A stretch of DNA of 64,000 nucleotides from Oscillospiraceae bacterium (GTDB lineage: Bacteria > Bacillota > Clostridia > Oscillospirales > Ruminococcaceae): NCBI GenBank assembly GCA_017541275.1, contig JAFXZM010000014.1, positions 1 to 64,000 on the forward strand, in the 5' to 3' direction. The notes under the pieces were generated by a model, which saw nothing but the letters and a program-made list of their open reading frames with translations, was not told the origin of the DNA and ran no database searches. Both the position numbers and the translations under genes were made by a program. Position 1 is the first letter of the stretch, and each line of letters opens with the position of its first letter. Below, one piece after another: positions 57,243 through 64,000 of this stretch.

Positions 57243-58223
57243 TTATTTCCGCGGGAGCGTCTGCGTAGCAATGATCGTACAGCCCTGACTGCGCAGAGAA
57301 TACGCACCGAAGTTCGCAGGCAGGAATATAGATTCGCCCTTTGCAATCGGCATCACCACGCCGTCCTCATAGACCAGCGCGGCATCGCCCTCAGTACAGA
57401 GCAGATGCGTATAGGACACGCCGCTCAATGCGGGGAAATCCGCATGCCCGTTGATTTGCAGCTCCGTCGCGGTAAAGTAGGCGCAGTCCGCGATCACCGT
57501 GCTCTGATAGCCCTCGTGCTGCACCGGCGGCCGCTTGACGCGCGGCGGGGCTGTCCATGTCTTTGTGACATCGACCGCCTTTTCGACATTCAGTGCTCTG
57601 GGCTTGCCGTCTGCGCCGACGCGGTCGTAATCATAGACACGGTAGGTGAGGTTTGAGTTCTGCTGAATCTCCGCAACGAGAATGCCTGCGCCGATCGCAT
57701 GGATCGTGCCGGCCTCGATGAAGAACACATCGCCCTTGTGTACCGGCACCAGCCGGACATAGTCGAGCAGCGTTCCCTCCTTGATTGCGCGGCGGAACTC
57801 CTCCTTGGTCAGCTCACGGTTGAAGCCGTAGGCCAGTGCGGCGCCCTCCTCGCAGTCTATCACATACCAGCATTCGGTTTTGCCGTTTTCGCCGTTCTCA
57901 TGCTGCTGCGCATAGCGGTCATCCGGATGAACCTGCACGCTGAGGTCCTGACAGGCGTCAATGAGCTTGATGAGGACGGGGAAAGCCGAGAAGCGCGCTG
58001 CGCCCTCTCCGACTCTGGTTTCCCAGTCCTGCTCGAGATATGCCTTCAGGGTCTGCCCCTTGTTGACACTGTTGATGATCGTTGTCTGCCCTGCCGGATG
58101 ACAGGAAAGCTCCCAGCTTTCCGCCACGCGGTCAAAATCGCAATCCTTTCCGAATTCATCGCGCAGTCTTGTACCGCCCCAGATATAATCCTGAAAGGCG
58201 GGCTTCAGCTTCAGCGGCTCCAT
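57243..58223 (-). CDS. manA: mannose-6-phosphate isomerase, class I
   Basis: The 326-residue cupin enzyme interconverts mannose-6-phosphate and fructose-6-phosphate. It has YIWGGTRLRDEFG, SVQVHPDDRYA and ECWYVIDCEEGA (metal ligands), and the catalytic EAGTIHAIGAGILVAEIQQNS. AAAGGGG precedes the start. With the adjacent glucokinase it feeds sugars into glycolysis. Confidence 0.94.
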   Translation of the reverse strand: MEPLKLKPAFQDYIWGGTRLRDEFGKDCDFDRVAESWELSCHPAGQTTIINSVNKGQTLKAYLEQDWETRVGEGAARFSAFPVLIKLIDACQDLSVQVHPDDRYAQQHENGENGKTECWYVIDCEEGAALAYGFNRELTKEEFRRAIKEGTLLDYVRLVPVHKGDVFFIEAGTIHAIGAGILVAEIQQNSNLTYRVYDYDRVGADGKPRALNVEKAVDVTKTWTAPPRVKRPPVQHEGYQSTVIADCAYFTATELQINGHADFPALSGVSYTHLLCTEGDAALVYEDGVVMPIAKGESIFLPANFGAYSLRSQGCTIIATQTLPRK

Positions 58224-58270
58224 TGATTGATAACCCCTTTCTATATCAGTTTCATAGAAATATTCCCGTA

Positions 58271-60133
58271 TTACTGCTCCGGCAGCTCCTGTATAAGTGC
58301 GTACAGCTTTTCCGCCGTTTCCGCATTGACGCCTGCTGTCTTTGCAAGCTGCTCCGGTGTTGCGGCTCTGAGCTGTGCGCGGGTCTTATAGGTCAGCAGG
58401 AGCTTCTGCGCCTTTTTCTCTCCGATGCCCGGAATCTGTGTCAGCGTCAGCGCATAGCTTGATTGCCTGTGCTTGGTTTTCATATAGGTGATTGCAAAGC
58501 GGTGAACCTCGTCCTGAATGCGGGTCAGCAAAGCAAAGGCTGCCTGCTTCTCCCGCACGGCGATTTCGCCGCCGCTTGCTGCAATGGCGCGGGTGCGGTG
58601 CTTCTGATCCTTGACCATACCGAACAGCGGGATCTCCAGCCCGAATTCCGCAAGCACCGGCGCAATCGCCGCAACATGTGTCTGTCCGCCGTCGAGCAGA
58701 ATCAGATCGGGCAGAACGCCGAATTCATTGAGCGCCTTTGCGGTGCTCTCCGGCTCCTGCTGCGCCTTGAGATACTCCTGAAAGCGCCGCCGGATGACCT
58801 CCTGCATGGAGGCGTAGTCATTCTGCTGATCCAGCTCCCTGATTGCGAAGCGCCGGTAAGCATTTTTCAGCGGGCGGCCGTTCTCAAAGACGACCATGCC
58901 CGCGACCATGGATGCAGAGGACAGGTTTGAGATGTCATAGGATTCGATGCGCAGGGGCGGCTTTTCAAGACCCAGCGCATGTGCGAGTTCTTCCAGCGCG
59001 AGCAGCTCCCGGCTTGTGCGGCCTGCCTTCAGCGAGAGCTTCTCACCGGCATTCTGCTTCGCCTTCAGCACCAGCCGATGCCTTGCGCCGCGCACGGGCT
59101 GCTCCAGCGAAACGCTGTGTCCGGCGCGCTCAGAGAGCAGGCCGCGCAGCAGCTCCGCCTCCTCCGGCATCCGTTCCAGCAGAATCGTTTTGGGGAGGTC
59201 ACGCCCCGATTTTGCACTGTAATACTGCGGGAGGAATTCATCGAGCGGCTGTCCCGAAAGCGCCTCTCCGGTCAGGAAAAACGAATTCTGGTCATACAGT
59301 CTGCCGCCGCGGTAGATCAGCACGGAAATCACGGTCATGTCATTCGATTCCGCCAGCCCGATCACGTCGGTATCGGCGGTCACGGCATCCATGATATCCT
59401 GCTTTTCGCCCGCCGCCCGGATCGCGGCAATGCGGTCGCGCAGGCGGGCTGCTTCTTCAAAGTCCAGCCGGTCGGCGGCGGCGGTCATGCGCTGCTCCAG
59501 CGCCGTGACGGTATGGTCTCCGCCGCTTTTGATGAACCGCACGGCATCGGCGACGGCCTCGGCATACTGCGCCTCCGGAATCTGCCCCTTGCAGACGCCC
59601 ATGCACTGCCCGATATGATAATTCAGGCAGGGACGCTGCTTGCGGAAGCTCTCCGGGAACTGCCGGTTACAGGTCGGCAGCCGGAACATCCGGTTTACGG
59701 TGCTGACGGTCTGCCGGACGGTGAAGCCGCTCATATACGGCCCCAGATAGGTTCCCTCCGCATCCGTATGCAGCTCCGCGGTGATGCGGGAATACGGCGG
59801 CGGGGAGATCCGGATATAGTGATAGCCCTTGTCATCCTTCAGCAGAATATTATACGGCGGCTTATGCTGCTTGATGAGCGAGCATTCCAGCACAAGCGCT
59901 TCATATTCCGATGCGGTGACGATAAAATCGTAATCATAGACCTGCGAAACCATCTTCGCCGTTTTCGGCGTATGGTCAGGGTGATCGCGGAAATAGCTTG
60001 TGACGCGGTTCCGCAGGTTTTTCGCCTTGCCGATATAGATGATCTTCTCCTGCGCGTTCTTCATGATATACACGCCCGGCGAAGTTGTCAGAACGGCGGT
60101 TTTCCGCTGCAAATAGGGGAGTCTCGGATTCAT
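58271..60133 (-). CDS. uvrC: excinuclease ABC subunit C
   Basis: The 620-residue nucleotide-excision repair nuclease has an N-terminal GIY-YIG domain (TTSPGVYIMKNAQEKIIYIGKAKNL). A Cys cluster (CNRQFPESFRKQRPCLNYHIGQCMGVCKG), a UVR motif, the RNase H-like half with SYDISNLSSASMVAGMVVFENG, and a C-terminal helix-hairpin-helix follow. The ATG overlaps the upstream membrane protein gene by 4 bases. Confidence 0.96.
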   Translation of the reverse strand: MNPRLPYLQRKTAVLTTSPGVYIMKNAQEKIIYIGKAKNLRNRVTSYFRDHPDHTPKTAKMVSQVYDYDFIVTASEYEALVLECSLIKQHKPPYNILLKDDKGYHYIRISPPPYSRITAELHTDAEGTYLGPYMSGFTVRQTVSTVNRMFRLPTCNRQFPESFRKQRPCLNYHIGQCMGVCKGQIPEAQYAEAVADAVRFIKSGGDHTVTALEQRMTAAADRLDFEEAARLRDRIAAIRAAGEKQDIMDAVTADTDVIGLAESNDMTVISVLIYRGGRLYDQNSFFLTGEALSGQPLDEFLPQYYSAKSGRDLPKTILLERMPEEAELLRGLLSERAGHSVSLEQPVRGARHRLVLKAKQNAGEKLSLKAGRTSRELLALEELAHALGLEKPPLRIESYDISNLSSASMVAGMVVFENGRPLKNAYRRFAIRELDQQNDYASMQEVIRRRFQEYLKAQQEPESTAKALNEFGVLPDLILLDGGQTHVAAIAPVLAEFGLEIPLFGMVKDQKHRTRAIAASGGEIAVREKQAAFALLTRIQDEVHRFAITYMKTKHRQSSYALTLTQIPGIGEKKAQKLLLTYKTRAQLRAATPEQLAKTAGVNAETAEKLYALIQELPEQ

Positions 60134-61149
60134 GCGTCATCCTCGTCCTCATATTCGTCATCGTCGTCGTCATCCTCGATCACGCCGAATTCATACTCAA
60201 ACTTCTCGTCCTTATCCGTGAGAACGAGCTTTTCCTCATTTTCGAGGTTCAGCTTGTTGCGGACGCGCCGGACGCGCTCCCTGACCGTTTTGGGCTTTTC
60301 GCGCTCAATGAGCGTCGGGGTATTTTCAAAGAGCGTCGAGCTGAAGCTCACTTCCTTCGCCTGATCGCCGTAGCAGTCCACCAGCACCTCCTCCGTCACG
60401 AGCTGACGCTTCAGTGCCGTAAAGAAGAAGATATATGCGGCGGCATTCAGCAGAATGCTCGCATAAACGCGGTAGCCCGGCACGACAAAGAACATGCCCG
60501 CAAGCATGAGGCCGGAGGTGATGCCGACAATGATCTCAAGCCGCTTGTTGTGCGGCTCCAGCATGAGCAGTGAAAATGCAGTGCCGCCGGAGAAGATCGC
60601 ATGGAGAATGACCGTCCAGCGGGAAAGGCCGTTATAGGTAAACAGCCCGAAAAAGCGCCACGGCAAAAACTGGAATTCCAGCAGCATCAGTACGACCTCG
60701 ACGACGATATACACGATCAGCAGCACCTTCATCAGAACGCGCGCCCGCACCAGCCGGTCAATCCAGATGATGCTTGTTGTAAACATCGCAAAGCCAGCCG
60801 CCTCGATGCCGTATGCAATGACCTCGAACGGAATCACATAGTTTCCTTTTCTCGCGAGCGAATAGTAATAGATCAGGCAGACGATGATGAACACGATAAA
60901 CAGGATATTGCCGATTCTGCCGAGCTTCATGCAGTCAACCAGCGTATAGGGGCGTTTTTTCTCGCCGCTGTTTTTTTCGCCGGACCGGCTGCGTTTATGC
61001 TCACGCTGCTCTGCGGCGGTGCTGACGGCGTTTTTGCCGGATTTTTTGCCGGCAGTCTGCTTTTCCGTTCCGGATGCTGCCGCGTTCTGATTCTGCTCCG
61101 GCACAGGCTGCCGCTTTGCTGCGGCAGGCTTCTGTTTTTTCTTTGCCAT
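60130..61149 (-). CDS. multi-span membrane protein with basic N-terminus and acidic tail
   Basis: The 339-residue protein has a Lys/Gln-rich cytoplasmic N-terminus (1-about 75), six or so membrane segments (about 80-260), a basic helical region (KPKTVRERVRRVRNKL), and an Asp/Glu-only C-terminal run. GGGAGA precedes the ATG. It overlaps uvrC by 4 bases, which suggests coupled expression, not shared function. I do not recognise the family. Confidence 0.82.
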   Translation of the reverse strand: MAKKKQKPAAAKRQPVPEQNQNAAASGTEKQTAGKKSGKNAVSTAAEQREHKRSRSGEKNSGEKKRPYTLVDCMKLGRIGNILFIVFIIVCLIYYYSLARKGNYVIPFEVIAYGIEAAGFAMFTTSIIWIDRLVRARVLMKVLLIVYIVVEVVLMLLEFQFLPWRFFGLFTYNGLSRWTVILHAIFSGGTAFSLLMLEPHNKRLEIIVGITSGLMLAGMFFVVPGYRVYASILLNAAAYIFFFTALKRQLVTEEVLVDCYGDQAKEVSFSSTLFENTPTLIEREKPKTVRERVRRVRNKLNLENEEKLVLTDKDEKFEYEFGVIEDDDDDDEYEDEDDA

Positions 61150-61178
61150 TTGCGTTGTCTCCCGGTTCTGCGGAATGC

Positions 61179-62459
61179 TTATTTTCCGGCGGCCAGTGCG
61201 CGCTGCCCGATATCCCTGCGATAGTGCATTTTCTCAAACTGCACCTGCGATGCAGCCGCATAGGCCGCATCAAGCGCGGCCTTCAGCGTATCGCCGGAGG
61301 CCGTGATGCCGAGCACTCTGCCGCCTGCCGTGAGGAGGCGTTCGCCGTCGAGCTTTGTTCCGGCGTGATAGACCGCCGCATGTTCGAGCTGACCCTTTTC
61401 GTTCAGGCCGGTAATCTCCTTGCCGGTCTCATATTTTTCCGGATAGCCGCCGCTTGCGAGAATAACGCATGCACAGGCGCCGCGCTTCCAGTGAATATCC
61501 AGATCGGAGAGCCGCTGCTCCTCGATCGCCTCCATGATATCGAGCAGATCGGTTTTCAGCATCGGCAGCACGACCTGTGTTTCCGGGTCGCCGAAGCGGC
61601 AGTTGTATTCAATGACCTTCGGGCCGTCCTGCGTCAGCATCAGGCCGAAGTACAGGCAGCCGCGGAAGGTGCGGTTTTCGCCGCTCATCGCATGCATGGT
61701 CGGCAGAAAGATCTCCCGCATGCACTGCTCTGCGATTTCCTTGGTATAATACGGATTCGGAGAAACGGTGCCCATGCCGCCGGTATTCTTGCCGCGGTCG
61801 CCGTCGAGCGCACGCTTGTGGTCCATCGAGGAGATCATCGGAATGACCGTTTCGCCGTCGGTAAAGCTCAGCACGGAGACCTCCGGGCCGGTGAGGAACT
61901 CCTCAATGACCAGCTTGGAGCCGCTCTCACCGAAGATTTTGTCCTCCATGATCGAGCGGATCGCCGCGACCGCATCCTCCTCAGACTGCGCGATAATGAC
62001 GCCCTTGCCCAGTGCAAGGCCGTCCGCCTTGACGACAGTCGGATAGGTATTCTGCTGCTGTACATAGGCGATTGCCTGTTCTGCATCGTCGAACACCTGA
62101 TATTTTGCAGTCGGAATGCCGTATTTCTTCATCAGATTCTTGGAGAAGGCTTTGCTGCCTTCGATGATTGCGGCAGCCTTCGACGGGCCGAAGACCTTGA
62201 ATCCGTTTTCACGGAGCAGATCGGCCATGCCCATCACAAGCGGGTCATCCGGCGCAACAAAGACCCAATCCACGGCAAGCTCCTGTGCGAGCCTGAGCAT
62301 GCCGTCCAGATCGGTCGCCTTTACAGGGAAGCATTTTGCATATTTCGAGATGCCGCCGTTGCCCGGGGCACAGTACAGCTCCGACACACGGGGAGACTCG
62401 CTGAGCTTCATGACAATGGCGTGCTCTCTGCCGCCGCCGCCGACTACTAATACTTTCAT
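61179..62459 (-). CDS. purD: phosphoribosylamine-glycine ligase
   Basis: The 426-residue ATP-grasp enzyme joins phosphoribosylamine and glycine in purine synthesis. It has the start MKVLVVGGGGREHAI, the family LCAPG-like loop, FGPSKAAAIIEGSKAFSK, LVIEEFLTGPEVSVLSF and GCLYFGLMLTQDGPKVIEYN. It is not next to other pur genes in this window. Confidence 0.95.
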   Translation of the reverse strand: MKVLVVGGGGREHAIVMKLSESPRVSELYCAPGNGGISKYAKCFPVKATDLDGMLRLAQELAVDWVFVAPDDPLVMGMADLLRENGFKVFGPSKAAAIIEGSKAFSKNLMKKYGIPTAKYQVFDDAEQAIAYVQQQNTYPTVVKADGLALGKGVIIAQSEEDAVAAIRSIMEDKIFGESGSKLVIEEFLTGPEVSVLSFTDGETVIPMISSMDHKRALDGDRGKNTGGMGTVSPNPYYTKEIAEQCMREIFLPTMHAMSGENRTFRGCLYFGLMLTQDGPKVIEYNCRFGDPETQVVLPMLKTDLLDIMEAIEEQRLSDLDIHWKRGACACVILASGGYPEKYETGKEITGLNEKGQLEHAAVYHAGTKLDGERLLTAGGRVLGITASGDTLKAALDAAYAAASQVQFEKMHYRRDIGQRALAAGK

Positions 62460-62566
62460 GGTTTTCGTTTCCTTTCGGTTTGAATGATCTCATCTAAAGA
62501 GCGCTGCTGCGGTTCCCGATGCCGGGAGGCAGCCTGCCGGAATTGTCTGTTTCACGTTCGTGCCTG

Positions 62567-63133
62567 TTATGATTCCGTGACGTTCAGGCAGTCCGGCGTC
62601 AGTTCAATGATCTCGCAGTAGTGAATTTTTTTCAGAGAGGGCTGATTCAGCAGTGCACGCATGACCCCGCCGTGCGACACGATCAGGAGCTTGCGGATAT
62701 CCGCCCTGTTCAGGTAAGGCAGGAGCCACGGCAGCACTCTTGCGCGGAGCTGCGCATGGGTCTCCCAGTTGTGATAGCGGTCGCCGGGCAGATGCACCCC
62801 GCCGTTCGCCTTATACTCCTGCCATGCATCGTGGATATCCTGCTGCGTCACATCTGCCCAGTCCAGATCGGGGATCCACTCGAAAATACCCGGTGCGACT
62901 TCGATCGGGCAGTCGATCGCTCTGGAAACGATCGCAGCGGTATGCAGGGCACGGGGGTAGGGAGAGGACACAATGAGGTCACAGTCCTGAATCCGCGGAT
63001 CCTTTGCGGCCGCCTCTGCCTGCCCGATGCCGAGCCGGGTGAGCTGACCGAGCTCCGCGCCCTGCCCCTTCAGGCCGAGTGCAGCGGTATCCGCATAGGT
63101 CGGCTCGCCGTGCCGCATGAGATAAACGGTCAT
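62567..63133 (-). CDS. histidine phosphatase family protein
   Basis: The 188-residue protein has the catalytic YLMRHGEPT at its N-terminus, SSPYPRALHTAAI, and the second His in VSHGGVMRALL. This is the phosphoglycerate mutase-like fold; the length and lack of mutase-specific features suggest a broad or alpha-ribazole/sugar phosphatase. AGGAGG precedes the ATG. The substrate is unknown. Confidence 0.88.
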   Translation of the reverse strand: MTVYLMRHGEPTYADTAALGLKGQGAELGQLTRLGIGQAEAAAKDPRIQDCDLIVSSPYPRALHTAAIVSRAIDCPIEVAPGIFEWIPDLDWADVTQQDIHDAWQEYKANGGVHLPGDRYHNWETHAQLRARVLPWLLPYLNRADIRKLLIVSHGGVMRALLNQPSLKKIHYCEIIELTPDCLNVTES

Positions 63134-63195
63134 ATCCCGGCACCTCCTAAAAAGATATCACTTTGCGGTGATTGGGAACGGGCTTCACGCAGGGC

Positions 63196-64000
63196 TCAGA
63201 AGCCGCAGAACCGGTCGGTTTTTCCGACGGTATACTGCTGACGGAACACATAGCCCTCTGTTGCCTCGTCATACACCAGATACATATAGAGCGTGGTGTT
63301 TTCCTCCGGGAGATACCACGATTCGACATAATTGTCGTTTTCATCCTGAAAAACGCTGTCCGGTGCGCCGCCGAATCTTGCATTCGCATCGTTTGCGGCG
63401 TAATCGAAGATACTGTAATCCTCCTCCATGATCGGAGAATCGACATACACGCTTGTCAGGGAGCCGTCGCGGAACACAAGGAACAGGTCAAGGCCGCCGT
63501 ACAGGAATTCTGTCCGCTGAAGCGGCACAGACCACTCATTGAACGGCTGCGGCGTACCGACCGAATAGCCGATGCGCGTTTCGACCTCCTGCTGCGGTGA
63601 GCCGAACAGAGAGCCGTCCACAAGCAGCAGATTGCCGCTGACCGAGAACAGGTCGCTCTCGCCGCCCATGGCATCATCGCCGGTCTCCTGCGCAGAGGCA
63701 AAGGAAACCCACTCATATTCGTTCATTTCGGGCGCAAACTTCGTCAGCGGGAGCGTTTCGCCGTCCGCATTCCGGAGCATCAGCGCCGGTGCATCGGCAG
63801 AGAGATCGACAGCCATGCCGTACTCTCGTCCGCCGTTCGCCTCATTGCGCGTGACCGTCACGCCCTCCAGCGAAACAGCCGTGACCCTGCCGCTGTCATC
63901 CGTCACCGGAACATAGCTGCATGTGACATTGCCGCAGAGCGAGCCGTTCACCGTAATGGCCTTGCCGACGCCGTTTGCGAAATCCGTCACGCGGTATGCA
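63196..64000 (-). CDS. hypothetical protein, N-terminus beyond the right edge
   Basis: An open frame enters from the right edge and ends at 63196; at least 268 residues are seen. A GTG at 63990 is in frame, but the frame stays open upstream (Ala-Tyr-Arg), so the true start is outside. The visible part is beta-rich, acidic, poor in Cys, with segments such as WSVPLQRTEFLYGGLDLFLV and WYLPEENTTLYMYLVYDEA. It looks like an exported or lipoprotein-type domain, but no signal peptide can be checked. The family is unknown. Confidence 0.75.
   Translation of the reverse strand, partial: AYRVTDFANGVGKAITVNGSLCGNVTCSYVPVTDDSGRVTAVSLEGVTVTRNEANGGREYGMAVDLSADAPALMLRNADGETLPLTKFAPEMNEYEWVSFASAQETGDDAMGGESDLFSVSGNLLLVDGSLFGSPQQEVETRIGYSVGTPQPFNEWSVPLQRTEFLYGGLDLFLVFRDGSLTSVYVDSPIMEEDYSIFDYAANDANARFGGAPDSVFQDENDNYVESWYLPEENTTLYMYLVYDEATEGYVFRQQYTVGKTDRFCGF

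Noticed and set aside
1..64000. tRNA or rRNA genes
   Set aside because: I looked for tRNA-like cloverleafs and rRNA signatures by eye and found none; a covariance search was not possible here.

Overview
The window looks like a chromosome segment of a Gram-positive Clostridia bacterium, most likely a Ruminococcus-like member of the Oscillospiraceae. This is an inference from gene content, not a database match. Supporting points are the darA-holB-ricT cluster, a FabK-type fatty-acid operon, an LPQTG-anchored surface protein with BspA-type leucine-rich repeats, a SpoVT remnant, AGGAGG-type ribosome binding sites and many sigma-A promoters with exact 17-bp spacers. No rRNA, tRNA or CRISPR array was seen.

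Region 1 (1-7101) is the right part of an integrated mobilizable element: a RepA-like AAA ATPase, small accessory genes, a MobV/Pre relaxase with an oriT-like region before it, and a large serine recombinase. The recombinase reads in frame into the C-terminal two thirds of chromosomal spoVT, so the element sits inside spoVT and makes a recombinase-SpoVT chimera. The left end of the element is outside the window.

Region 2 (7125-18360) is core chromosome: an HgdB-like iron-sulfur protein, the c-di-AMP receptor DarA with HolB and RicT, a zinc-ribbon membrane protein, an orphan response regulator, TspO, pyruvate kinase and an HtrA protease. Region 3 (18391-35583) is more lineage-specific. It has a 1696-residue protein with a papain/C39-like Cys-His pair. 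Divergent from it is a GGDEF-EAL protein with a periplasmic-binding-protein-like N-terminus and a predicted beta-helix C-terminus, overlapping plsY. Then come nucleoside phosphorylase, an aldo/keto reductase, a wall-anchored LRR-phosphoesterase and a degenerate CpsB-like protein, followed by a structured non-coding stretch (35620-35965).

Region 4 (36047-44730, minus strand) is a type II fatty-acid synthesis operon: tetR-fabH-acpP-fabK-fabD-fabG-fabF-fabZ-accD-orf-accA. It has a consensus promoter with five tandem 15-bp palindromes at the start site. accB and accC are absent and a membrane protein gene lies between accD and accA. Divergent from it is cysK, whose leader encodes an 11-residue peptide with two adjacent Cys codons.

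Region 5 (46072-51300) is a phosphate module: a Na/Pi cotransporter with a PhoU domain, preceded by an array of TTAACA-type Pho boxes, next to a PhoP/PhoR-like two-component pair. Region 6 (51475-64000, minus strand) is housekeeping: a class A beta-lactamase-like hydrolase, proB-orf-proA, a ROK glucokinase, mannose-6-phosphate isomerase, uvrC, purD, a histidine phosphatase and the 3' part of an unrecognised gene cut by the right edge.
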